This document shows positions 25,248-32,872 of a stretch of 64,000 bases of DNA, in pieces. The translations under genes were made by a program, and so were the position numbers. Under the pieces are notes generated by a model that saw only the letters and a list, made by a program, of their open reading frames with translations, ran no database searches and had not been told where the DNA came from. How positions within the stretch are numbered: position 1 is the stretch's first letter; each line of letters opens with the position of its first letter. The stretch is from Parvularcula maris (lineage in GTDB: Bacteria > Pseudomonadota > Alphaproteobacteria > Caulobacterales > Parvularculaceae), in contig NZ_JANIBC010000002.1 in the NCBI RefSeq assembly GCF_024505085.1, forward strand, positions 1 to 64,000, given 5' to 3'.

Positions 25248-26268
25248 CCTCGTAGCCTTCGGCCATACGGTCGTCCGTGAAGTGCTCTTCGAAGCGCTTG
25301 CGGGCGGCGTTGCGGTCGAGGCTGGCGGCCTCCTTCAGCGATTTTGCGAAGTCGCTCTCACTACTGATGATACCGCTATCCGGACCGATCAGCTCCTCCA
25401 TCGCGCCGAAGGGCGTGGCCACGACGGGTGTGCCGCAGGCCAGCGCCTCAATGACGACCAGACCGAAAGGCTCGGGCCAGTCGATGGGCATGGCGAAGAC
25501 CGCGGCGTTGCCGAGAAACTGCTGCTTCGCGTGGTCGTTCAGCGGGCCGACATAGACGGCGTCCGGTCCAAGGAGCGGTTTCACCTTCTCCTCGAAGTAG
25601 CGGGGATTGCCGACGTCGATGTCGCCAGCGAGCCTGATCGGCAGACCGGCGCGGCGCGCGGCGAGGATCGCCCGGTCCGGCCCCTTCTGATCGGTAAGCC
25701 TACCAAGGAAAGCGACGTAGCCGCCCCCTCCCGAGCCCGGCTCGTAGCGATCCTTCGGCATGCCGTGATGGACCGTACCCAAATGGAGCGCTTCGGGCGG
25801 TAGGGATCTGGCCTGGGCCAGTGAGATCGACGCGGCGGGAAGGTCGGGAAAGGCGCGGAAGAAGTGCTGCCTGTCCATTTCGTCCGTGCGCCAATGGACT
25901 GTGGTGAGGGTCTTACTGCGATGCTCGGCAAGAACCGGGGCGTGCATGAACTCGGTGTGGCAGTGGATGACGTCGAAACGCTCGGCTTGCTGACGGACCA
26001 GGTCGAGAAGCTGCGCCTCCCTCGCGGCAGGGTAGCCGGGGGGATGGTCCTCGACCTCTGCGACGGGCGGACCGGCGGTGATGAGATCGCCGGAGGTCTC
26101 CGAGCCTTCCGCCGCGAAGAGGGTCACCTTATGCCGCTTGCGGACCAGCGCCTCGCCCAGGTCGTGGACGACCCGCTCCGTCCCGCCGGAAAGGGGAGGG
26201 GGCGTTCGCTGGATGAGGGGGCTGACCAGCGCGACCTTCAGCGCGCTGCGGCTTGACGTGATGGCCAA
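25198..26268 (-). CDS. Family 4 glycosyltransferase (GT-B fold)
   Basis: A protein of about 356 residues with KVALVSPLIQRTPPPLSGGTERVV (acceptor-side loop typical of GT4), VIHCHTEFMHAP, and YVAFLGRLTDQKGPDRAILAARRAG. The donor-site segment is MPIDWPEPFGLVVIEALACGTPVVATPFGAMEEL, with the acidic EPFGLVVIEA motif. It is a retaining transferase; its substrate is unknown. I prefer TTG at 26268 (GGAAGG about 8 nt upstream) because ATG at 26322 would leave almost no intergenic space before the divergent HAD gene at 26331. The 3' end overlaps the convergent GT4 gene by 50 bp. Confidence 0.9.
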   Translation of the reverse strand: MAITSSRSALKVALVSPLIQRTPPPLSGGTERVVHDLGEALVRKRHKVTLFAAEGSETSGDLITAGPPVAEVEDHPPGYPAAREAQLLDLVRQQAERFDVIHCHTEFMHAPVLAEHRSKTLTTVHWRTDEMDRQHFFRAFPDLPAASISLAQARSLPPEALHLGTVHHGMPKDRYEPGSGGGGYVAFLGRLTDQKGPDRAILAARRAGLPIRLAGDIDVGNPRYFEEKVKPLLGPDAVYVGPLNDHAKQQFLGNAAVFAMPIDWPEPFGLVVIEALACGTPVVATPFGAMEELIGPDSGIISSESDFAKSLKEAASLDRNAARKRFEEHFTDDRMAEGYEAIYRRLASGEGLPRRP

Positions 26269-26330
26269 CGAACTACCTTCCCCACTGAACCGGCGACCTT
26301 TGATATGTAGCGGTAGGGGCAAGAGACCAC

Positions 26331-27077
26331 ATGGCCGAGGGCAGCAACGCGACGGCTCCGGCCATGCTGGTTTCCGACATCGACGACACGTTGATCGGGG
26401 ACCGCGACGGGCTGACGAAGCTCAAGGTCTGGCTTCGCGAGCACCCCGGGACCCTGTTCGCGGTGGCCACTGGACGGCATCTCCCTGTCGCCCTGAGGCT
26501 GATCGGAGAGTGGCAGGCGCCGAGCCCTCGCTACCTCATCACCGCCGTGGGAAGCGAAATTCATCAGCGCCGCGGCGAGGACCTTGTTCCCGACCTCGAG
26601 TGGAGAGACGCGATCTCAGTGGGCTGGGACGCAGCGGCGGTGGACCGGCTCCTCGGCGATCTGCCCGGCATCACACCGCAGGGGCAGGAGTGCCAGAGCC
26701 CTGTGAAGCGCAGCTACTTCGTCCAAAGCGGCGGGGTGGCGTCGGATGTCAGGGAACGGCTTCGCCGTAAGGGCATAGCCGCCACCGTCATCTGGTCCCA
26801 CGGCCAGTTCCTCGACGTGCTGCCGGAGCGGGCCTCGAAGGGGCAGGCGCTGGCCTTTCTCGCCGCGAAACTGGGCGTCGGTCTCAACGAGGTGTTCGCC
26901 GCCGGTGACAGCGGCAATGATGAGGACCTGCTGACCACGGCCGGGTCCTCGGTCGTGGTCCGGAGCGACCGGGCCGAGCTGGACGGCTTGAGGGGGAGGG
27001 AGGGGGTGCACTTCTCCGACCTTCGCGGGGCGGCGGGCATCATGGACGGCCTCGAAAGATGGCAGGGGCCAGCATGA
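26331..27077 (+). CDS. Sucrose-phosphate-phosphatase-like HAD hydrolase
   Basis: A 248-residue HAD-superfamily (IIB) phosphatase with the catalytic DIDDTLIGD (motif I Asp nucleophile and Asp+2), TGRHLPVAL (motif II Thr/Ser region), a central Lys in ASKGQALAFLA (motif III) and AAGDSGNDEDLL (motif IV Asp pair). This arrangement matches sucrose-6F-phosphate phosphohydrolase and the related mannosylfructose-phosphate phosphatase. It removes the phosphate made by the synthase-like enzyme at 29204. Its stop overlaps the next ATG (ATGA), so it is coupled to the GT2 gene. The sugar product is not provable from sequence. Confidence 0.85.
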   Translation: MAEGSNATAPAMLVSDIDDTLIGDRDGLTKLKVWLREHPGTLFAVATGRHLPVALRLIGEWQAPSPRYLITAVGSEIHQRRGEDLVPDLEWRDAISVGWDAAAVDRLLGDLPGITPQGQECQSPVKRSYFVQSGGVASDVRERLRRKGIAATVIWSHGQFLDVLPERASKGQALAFLAAKLGVGLNEVFAAGDSGNDEDLLTTAGSSVVVRSDRAELDGLRGREGVHFSDLRGAAGIMDGLERWQGPA

Positions 27078-27928
27078 AGCCCTCCATTCTGACCCTGGTG
27101 AGGGGGCGAGAGAAGCATCTCGAACGCATGCTGCGGGGCTGTCTGACGCAGACCCGTCAGCCTACGGAGATCGTCGTGGCGCTGATGCAGGACGAGGTGC
27201 CCGACTTGCCCTCGGAACTGCTGAACGAAGTCGAGCTCGTCCACGTCGCGGCGGATCATCTGCCCCTCGCCGAGGCCCGCAACGCCGCAGCGGCGCGGGC
27301 CACGGGTGACCTCTTCGTCTTTCTCGATGTGGATTGTATTCCGGGGCCTGACTTCCTCGCCGAAGCAGCAGCGGCAGCCCGAGACGACCGGTGCCTCACC
27401 GGTGACTGCCGCTATCTGGGCGCTAACGCTGCGCAGGCGGAAGGCTTCGATGCGCTGTGGGACCTCGCCGTTCGCCATCCTGCCAGACCGAGCCCACCGC
27501 CGGATGGGAAGCCCTACACGCTCAAGGAGATGACGGAGCTCTGGTCGCTGGCCTTCGCCGTTCCTCGGGGGGCCTTCGAAAAGGTAGGCGGCTTCGATGC
27601 GGAGTTCGAAGGCTATGGGGGAGAGGATACCGACTTCGCCTACCGCCTGGGGAAAGTGGTGTCGGAGCTCCTCTTCGTCCCCGGTATGAGGGCCGTTCAC
27701 CAGTGGCACCGCGTGGCGATACCGCCGCTTCACCATTTCGACGACATCGTCCGCAACGCTCTTCTGTTTCGGCAGAAGCACGGCAGGTGGTGCATGGACT
27801 ACTGGCTAGGCCAGCTCGCCGAGCGTGGCTTAGTGCGGTGGACTGAAGACGAGCTGACGGTGCTGCGCCGCCCCTCAGGTGACGAGCTGGAGGCCGCCTG
27901 GCAGGGTCCCGGCGTCCGCTTCTCCTAA
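27074..27928 (+). CDS. Family 2 glycosyltransferase (GT-A fold)
   Basis: A 284-residue protein starting MKPSILTLVRGREKHLERML. The metal-binding acidic motif is in VFLDVDCIPGPDF (DVD). A galactosyltransferase-type AFAVPRGAFEKVGGFDAEFEGYGGEDTDFAYRL segment follows, carrying the typical GGED catalytic-side motif. The family transfers sugars from nucleotide sugars with inversion; the acceptor is unknown. The ATG at 27074 overlaps the HAD stop and has AGGGG 5 nt before it. The gene ends inside the convergent GT-B gene with a 54-bp overlap. Confidence 0.88.
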   Translation: MKPSILTLVRGREKHLERMLRGCLTQTRQPTEIVVALMQDEVPDLPSELLNEVELVHVAADHLPLAEARNAAAARATGDLFVFLDVDCIPGPDFLAEAAAAARDDRCLTGDCRYLGANAAQAEGFDALWDLAVRHPARPSPPPDGKPYTLKEMTELWSLAFAVPRGAFEKVGGFDAEFEGYGGEDTDFAYRLGKVVSELLFVPGMRAVHQWHRVAIPPLHHFDDIVRNALLFRQKHGRWCMDYWLGQLAERGLVRWTEDELTVLRRPSGDELEAAWQGPGVRFS

Positions 27929-29020
27929 CCACAGACGCTGCTCGAGATCGGTGAGAAAACCGGCGGCCTTGCGCGGTGCTTCGGGATCGTAGAGCTCTCG
28001 CTGAGCGGACAGGTCCAGCGCTTCCGCCGCCCTGACAGCGTCCTGCCAGGCTGCGTTGGAGGCGGGCCAGTGAGGCAGGACATAGGCTGCTCCGGCGGCG
28101 CCTAGGCGCTCGGCCTTGCAGACCTGCTCGGCGAAGTAGCGCCATTCGGGTACACAGACGAACGGCCTTCCCGCGCGGGCGATCTCGTGCACCGTGTTGT
28201 CCCCGGCCGAGGCGAGCACGACATCGGCTGCAGCGATATAGGAGAGGGGGTCTTCGACCCAGCCCTTGTTGACGAGGTTGCCGAACTCGGTCTCGTGCCC
28301 CTCCCGGTGGACCGGGCCGATCGTGAGCCACAGACTCTCCGACAGCGCCCTCGCCCCCATGGTGAGCGGAGCGTAGAGCGAGCCGTGCCCGCCTCCGCCC
28401 GAGAGGGTCAGCACGATATGCTGCTCAGCTGGAAGACCGAGCTTCCTCCTCGCTTCGAGGCGGCTTGGTACAGGTTCGGTGTTGGTGCAGAGGCCGCCGG
28501 TATAGAAGGTCCGCCTACGGAGGCGTTCGGGGTAGTCCTCCTGCTCGATCGTCTCCGAGAACGGGGCGAGCATGGCCGCCGAGGCCTCGTAGGCTCCGAG
28601 GTGACCTGCATCGCCGCGCTCCCCATGCATGCGGATGGAGACAGCAGGGACTGAGTGGAGGCGGGACAGCAGCGCCCACTCCGCCGAGACGTCCACCACG
28701 AAGAGCGTAGGGTCCTCTTCGCTCAGGAACTTGCTGATAAGACCGGCGTTCCTACGCAGGCGGTGCGACCCCATGGGCACGCAGTGCATGACGTGGGGCG
28801 TCTCCTGGTCGTGGAGCACTTCGGTCCGTGAGGGGTCGCCGATCATGTCGGGCAGTGCCGTGAATGTCACCCGGTCGTCGAGCTGGCCGAAGATGCTTCG
28901 GTCGGCCGAGAGGATTGTGATCGGCCTGTCAGGCAGGTGCGAGAGGATCGCCTCACAACGTTTTGCATGTCCGCGCCCCTGATGGTGAACGAAGAAGCCG
29001 ATAGGGCGTTTACCAATCAT
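27875..29020 (-). CDS. GT28-like (MurG-type) glycosyltransferase
   Basis: A 381-residue GT-B protein beginning IGFFVHHQGRGHAKRCEAIL, a glycine-rich MurG-like N-terminal loop. The C-terminal domain has VLTLSGGGGHGSLYAPL and the donor-site VVLASAGDNTVHEIARAGRPFVCVPEWRYFAEQVCKAERL, the pattern of the GT28 C-terminal (UDP-sugar binding) domain. It is not MurG itself, since the flanks are not cell-wall genes. It probably acts on a nucleotide-sugar donor at the membrane or in the cytosol. I placed the start at the ATG 29020 rather than an upstream TTG. It shares a 183-bp divergent region with the synthase-like gene. Confidence 0.82.
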   Translation of the reverse strand: MIGKRPIGFFVHHQGRGHAKRCEAILSHLPDRPITILSADRSIFGQLDDRVTFTALPDMIGDPSRTEVLHDQETPHVMHCVPMGSHRLRRNAGLISKFLSEEDPTLFVVDVSAEWALLSRLHSVPAVSIRMHGERGDAGHLGAYEASAAMLAPFSETIEQEDYPERLRRRTFYTGGLCTNTEPVPSRLEARRKLGLPAEQHIVLTLSGGGGHGSLYAPLTMGARALSESLWLTIGPVHREGHETEFGNLVNKGWVEDPLSYIAAADVVLASAGDNTVHEIARAGRPFVCVPEWRYFAEQVCKAERLGAAGAAYVLPHWPASNAAWQDAVRAAEALDLSAQRELYDPEAPRKAAGFLTDLEQRLWLGEADAGTLPGGLQLVT

Positions 29021-29170
29021 AGGATATGTCCTGACGCAGAACGCTACTCGGTAGAGCGGCAACGGGCTGTGATATGGTTCGCTCAGAAGGCGCGGCAAGC
29101 GAGCGTATCAGAATCGCTCAGCAGGCGGAACGCGGCTTCGAGAGGGCCTGACGCAACTTGGCACGGGGGC

Positions 29171-29195
29171 GGAACTGCACGCAGGAATCCTCGTT
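29171..29195 (+). promoter_or_regulatory. Exact EcfG-type general-stress promoter of the sucrose-phosphate-synthase-like gene
   Basis: GGAAC (29171-29175) and CGTT (29192-29195) are separated by exactly 16 bp, matching the GGAAC-N16/17-CGTT consensus of the alphaproteobacterial general stress sigma factor EcfG/SigT. A transcript starting the usual 7-9 nt after CGTT would begin at about 29202-29204, on the ATG at 29204. The motif is directly visible; sigma-factor use is inferred. Confidence 0.62.
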
Positions 29196-29203
29196 CCCCT
29201 GTC

Positions 29204-30670
29204 ATGTTTATTATGCACGTCGCTCTCCAAGGCTGCCTCAAAGCCAGGAACGTTCCCTACGGACTGACCGCCGATACGGGCGGACATATTCGCTACCTCC
29301 TGGAGTTGGTGGAGGCTGCCGAAGCCGCCGGTGTGCAGCGCCAGGAGATCGTGACCCGCGCCTTCGACGACGAGGAGCTCGGGCCGGACTACCGCGCAGG
29401 CAGGGAGGTGATCTCCGAACGGGCAGCCATCGTGCGTATCGCGAGCCGTTCCGCCGCCTATCTCGCCAAGGAGGACCTTCGGCCGGAGCTGCCCTCCTTA
29501 GCCGACGGTTTGGAGGCGTATCTCAGGAAGCTTCCCGCCCTGCCTGACGTGATCCACGCCCACTACGCCGATGCAGGCTGGCTGGCCGCGCGGATGAAGG
29601 AGCGCCTCGGCATTCCCTATGTCTTCACCGCGCACTCGCTCGGTCGGGTGAAACAGCAGGCGCTTAGAATGGCGCAGGCGGACCTCGCTCTGCGCACACG
29701 CATCGACATCGAGGAGGAGGCCATCGGCCGTGCGGACCGCATCATCGTGAGCTCCAAGGACGAGGCGGTCCGTCAGTATGGGATGTACCGAAGCACCGAC
29801 CGGACGAAGATCGACATCAACCCGCCTGGCTGCGATTTGGAGGCTTTCAAGGGCGTCAGTGGCGCCGACGTGCCGCCGCGCCTAACGCAGGCGATCGAGC
29901 GCTTTCTGGACGACCCGGCGAAGAAGCCTATCCTGGCGCTTTCCAGGCCGGTTCGGAAGAAGAACCTCGCCGGGCTTCTGAGGGCGTTCGGGGAGAGCGA
30001 GCGCTTGAGGGCTGAGGCGAACCTTCTTCTGTTCGCGGGCACACGCCGGGACATCAAGAAAGAGACCGCCGAGAACCGCGAAGTTCTCGAGGAGCTTCTC
30101 TACCTCACCGACTACTACGACCTTTGGGGCTCGGTCGCCTTGCCCAAGGACCACCAGCCCTCGGACGTTCCTTATATCTACCAGTACGCAGCTTCGAGGG
30201 GAGGGGCGTTCTGCAACCCGGCGTTCAACGAGCCCTTTGGGCTAACGCTGCTGGAGGCGGCGGCGTGCGGTTTGCCGGTGGTGTCCACCCACCATGGCGG
30301 GCCGCGGGACATCCTCTCGATCTGTCGGCACGGCGAGCTGGTGGACCCCTTCTCACCCGAAGCCATCGCTGAGGGTCTGAGCCGACTTCTCTTCGATGAG
30401 GAGCACTGGCGCGGCTGCTCCGAGGCGGGAAAGAGGCGTTCGTCGTTCTACGGCTGGAAACGCCACGTCCAGGACTACCTGGTGAGCGTTCAGACGCTCG
30501 CGCGACCCGTCCGAAAGGCGCCGGTGCAGCTTCGGCCGTCCGACGGTATCGTCCTGAAGGGCCAGGGGGTGGGCCTCGCCGCCTCATCGGCCCAGAAATG
30601 GGGGGCTCCGAGCCGAACAGGTGGAGCGCCTAGGCTGGGCCTCTCAAATTCCCCCAACCGGACCAGATAG
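29204..30670 (+). CDS. Sucrose-phosphate-synthase-like GT4 glycosyltransferase
   Basis: A protein of about 488 residues with the glycosyl-acceptor loop TADTGGHIRYLLEL near residue 25. The body has HAHYADAGWLAARM and FTAHSLGRVK, then SRPVRKKNLAGLL. The donor-site segment is NEPFGLTLLEAAACGLPVVSTHHGGPRDI; its GGPRDI ending marks sucrose- and mannosylfructose-phosphate synthases. It likely joins a nucleotide sugar to a phosphorylated ketose, with the phosphate removed by the HAD enzyme at 26331-27077. The C-terminal 60 residues are Arg/Ser-rich and not family-like. The ATG at 29204 has no ribosome site, consistent with a leaderless mRNA; ATG at 29213 is an alternative start. Confidence 0.88.
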   Translation: MFIMHVALQGCLKARNVPYGLTADTGGHIRYLLELVEAAEAAGVQRQEIVTRAFDDEELGPDYRAGREVISERAAIVRIASRSAAYLAKEDLRPELPSLADGLEAYLRKLPALPDVIHAHYADAGWLAARMKERLGIPYVFTAHSLGRVKQQALRMAQADLALRTRIDIEEEAIGRADRIIVSSKDEAVRQYGMYRSTDRTKIDINPPGCDLEAFKGVSGADVPPRLTQAIERFLDDPAKKPILALSRPVRKKNLAGLLRAFGESERLRAEANLLLFAGTRRDIKKETAENREVLEELLYLTDYYDLWGSVALPKDHQPSDVPYIYQYAASRGGAFCNPAFNEPFGLTLLEAAACGLPVVSTHHGGPRDILSICRHGELVDPFSPEAIAEGLSRLLFDEEHWRGCSEAGKRRSSFYGWKRHVQDYLVSVQTLARPVRKAPVQLRPSDGIVLKGQGVGLAASSAQKWGAPSRTGGAPRLGLSNSPNRTR

Positions 30671-30743
30671 GCCTTGGCGGCCGTCCATGCCGATCTAGGT
30701 TGGTAGGAAGTGTCACATCACATAGGTTAAACACTGGTGCCGT

Positions 30744-31490
30744 ATGAGCTCAGATAGCTGCTTCGTTCAGAAAATGGGACGTCACGCCGATCTCTCTGAA
30801 AACGACAGGGAGATGATGGCTACCCTCGAGGAAGACGAGGTCGAGTTTCGCGCGGGCGACGTGGTCCGCGGGACCAGTGACGAGGTCGAGTCCATCTATA
30901 TCGTGAAAGAGGGCTGGCTCTTCTCTGCCGTGGAGCTTGGCGATGGGCGGCGGCAGATACTCGAGTTCTTCGTCCCCGGCGATGTGGTCGGCCTGCACGA
31001 TCTGCCCTACGAGCAGACGAGCTACGAGCTCGTCACTTTGACGGAGAGCACCCTGTGTCCGTTCCCGAAGGAGAGGCTCGGCCCGGTCTTCGAAACATCG
31101 AGGGCGGTGACGGGGCTGCTGTTCACTTTCAGTCTGATCGACCACGTCATCATGCTGGACCGGCTGAAATCCATCGGCAGGCTGGCCGCCAAGGACCGGA
31201 TCGCGCACCTCATGCTGACCGTGCGCTCGCGCCTCTGCATCACGAATGACGAGCTCGGTGACCACTTCTTCTTCCCCATACCCCAGGCCGAGATGGCCGA
31301 TGCGCTGGGCCTCACCCCGGTTACCATCAGCCGCTCGAAGGCGGAGCTGCAGCAGGAAGGGCTGATCCGTTGGCAACGCCGTGAGGTGGAGCTTCTCGAC
31401 CGTGCTGCCCTTGAAAAACGCACGCGCTTCGACGCGCGCTATCAGAACCTCGACACGTCTTGGTTCACGACCCTCTGCGGAGGGTACTAG
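30744..31490 (+). CDS. Crp/Fnr-family transcriptional regulator
   Basis: A 248-residue regulator. The N-terminal cyclic-nucleotide-binding-like beta-barrel spans about residues 20-130 (VEFRAGDVVRGTSDEVESIYIVKEG and FFVPGDVVGLH). A dimerisation helix follows, then a winged helix (about 165-225) with a helix-turn-helix AEMADALGLTPVTISRSKAELQ. FNR-type cysteines for an iron-sulfur cluster are absent, and the PEGELG/R cAMP motif is not present, so neither ligand is predicted. Its 3' end lies within the glycosyltransferase-like ORF at 31460, suggesting coupling. Its target genes are unknown; the neighbouring glycosyltransferase island is a natural candidate. Confidence 0.9.
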   Translation: MSSDSCFVQKMGRHADLSENDREMMATLEEDEVEFRAGDVVRGTSDEVESIYIVKEGWLFSAVELGDGRRQILEFFVPGDVVGLHDLPYEQTSYELVTLTESTLCPFPKERLGPVFETSRAVTGLLFTFSLIDHVIMLDRLKSIGRLAAKDRIAHLMLTVRSRLCITNDELGDHFFFPIPQAEMADALGLTPVTISRSKAELQQEGLIRWQRREVELLDRAALEKRTRFDARYQNLDTSWFTTLCGGY

Positions 31491-32098
31491 CGCTGAGGAC
31501 AGAAGCCAGGATCGCCGTGGTCGGTAATGCTCCCGGTGTGGACGACCAGTCGGCAGACATCGATGCCCATGACCGGGTCATACGCTTCAACAACGCGTGC
31601 GGGCTCGATGCTGGTCGAGGCAGTAAGCTATCGGACCTCGTACTGATCAATTGCGGCGGCCAGATGAAGGAGTGGCTGTCTACGGACGACTTCACCGACG
31701 GTTCCGCCTTTTCCCGCGCCGACAGGATCGTCCTGCCCATACCGCCTGAGCCCGGCCACGATCCCGAAACGGTCGCCAACGAGGATGCAGCCAACTACGC
31801 CCGCGAGGCTACTGAACGGTTCGAGAAGGCGGGGAAGGAAGTGCTCGTGCTGCCACCCCGATTCGAGGCGGAAGCGAGAGTGATCACCGGCGGGGCGCCG
31901 CCCTCCACCGGTCTCATCATTCTGCACTGGCTGCTGACCAACGAAGAGCCGCAACCCATCACTTGTTTCGGCTTCGGCTTCGCCGGATGGTCGGGCCACG
32001 ACTTCGACCGGGAGCGGAACTACTTCCGGCAGGCCGAGAGGAGGGGGCTGATCCGCCTCACTCCTCCTGGTCGGCTTAGAGCCCTTTGCCAGCCTTGA
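31460..32098 (+). CDS. GT29-like (sialyltransferase-related) protein
   Basis: A 212-residue protein. Segments IAVVGNAPG, VIRFNNACG and GGAPPSTGLIILHWLL resemble the sialyl motifs of the GT29 family (VGNSP, a V-R-N-A-like block, and PSTG), and it ends GWSGHDFDRERNYFRQ. The family transfers CMP-activated sugars; this bacterial branch is mostly uncharacterised, and no CMP-sialate synthesis gene is in the window. The start is uncertain: TTG at 31460 lies 31 nt inside the Crp/Fnr gene, while a CTG at 31493 has an ideal GGAGGG 8 nt upstream. The end overlaps convergent mscL by 23 bp. Confidence 0.7.
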   Translation: MVHDPLRRVLALRTEARIAVVGNAPGVDDQSADIDAHDRVIRFNNACGLDAGRGSKLSDLVLINCGGQMKEWLSTDDFTDGSAFSRADRIVLPIPPEPGHDPETVANEDAANYAREATERFEKAGKEVLVLPPRFEAEARVITGGAPPSTGLIILHWLLTNEEPQPITCFGFGFAGWSGHDFDRERNYFRQAERRGLIRLTPPGRLRALCQP

Positions 32099-32516
32099 TG
32101 GCGTCCCTGATTTCTTCGAGGAGAAGGATCTCTTTAGGCGGCTCGACCGGAGCATCCTTCGGCGCCTCGCTCTCGGCTTTCTGGTTGAGGCTGTTCATCC
32201 CCTTCACCAGAAGGAACACCGCCCAGGCCACGATCAGAAAGCTGATGATGTTGTTCAGAAACAGACCGTAGGCGACGACCGGCTCACCTGCCTCTCTCGC
32301 CCTGTCCAGGGAGGCGAACTCGCTGTCCGGTTTGAGGTTGACGTAGAGGTCGGAGAAATCCACCCCGCCCGTCAGATAGCCGATCGGCGGCATGATGATG
32401 TCGTCCACCAGCGACTTCACGATCGTGCTGAAAGCGCCGCCGATGATGATGCCGACCGCCAGATCGACGGCGTTGCCCTTGACTGCGAACTTCTTGAACT
32501 CGTCGATGATGCCCAT
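32076..32516 (-). CDS. mscL: Large-conductance mechanosensitive channel MscL
   Basis: A 146-residue inner-membrane channel that opens under high membrane tension and releases solutes on osmotic downshock. The N-terminal amphipathic helix and TM1 are clear: DEFKKFAVKGNAVDLAVGIIIGGAF, then IVKSLVDDIIMPPIG. TM2 is IISFLIVAWAVFLLVKGMN. The C-terminal cytoplasmic helix ends EEIRDAIKAGKG. The ATG at 32516 has a CAGGAGG ribosome site. Its function is consistent with the nearby compatible-solute-type synthase genes, though that link is inferential. Confidence 0.97.
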   Translation of the reverse strand: MGIIDEFKKFAVKGNAVDLAVGIIIGGAFSTIVKSLVDDIIMPPIGYLTGGVDFSDLYVNLKPDSEFASLDRAREAGEPVVAYGLFLNNIISFLIVAWAVFLLVKGMNSLNQKAESEAPKDAPVEPPKEILLLEEIRDAIKAGKGL

Positions 32517-32872
32517 GACCGGTCCTCCTGCCTCGAGATGACGTATCTAGGCATGGTTCGGAGGAGCGAAAAAGTGACTTGTGCAGTGCAGCAGTTCGGC
32601 AAGAGCTGCTTGAGGGACGACGCTCAAGGCGGCGGCATAGTCGTGGATGTCCAAAGGACCTGTCCGGATGTCGAGGAGCGCGCTGCCGAGGATAGTCACC
32701 TCCTCCTGCTCAAGCTACTGATCGTGCAGGAAAAGAACCAACAAGACTGATTACAAGACGGTTTTGATTGTCGCCGTTGTCATGATCACATCATCGGGTT
32801 TTGTTGTAATGCTGCCTCCAGCGAAGGAAGGCGGGGGCTCGCAGTTTGCTGGACAAGACTGGAAGGTCAGGA
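32517..32872. other. 356-bp intergenic region, no gene identified
   Basis: The region separates divergent mscL and the PAS sensor kinase. It should hold promoters for both. An in-frame stretch at 32538-32750 (70 codons) shows no ribosome site or recognisable protein features. No clear sigma-70, EcfG-type or palindromic element was found. Confidence 0.5.

Noticed and set aside
29021-29203. A second EcfG-type promoter on the minus strand for the GT28-like gene
   Set aside because: GGAAC is followed by AGTT rather than CGTT at the required spacing, so the match is incomplete.
32538-32750. A 70-codon frame in the mscL-kinase intergenic region
   Set aside because: No ribosome site, no recognisable motif and no coupling to neighbours; kept only as an intergenic remark.
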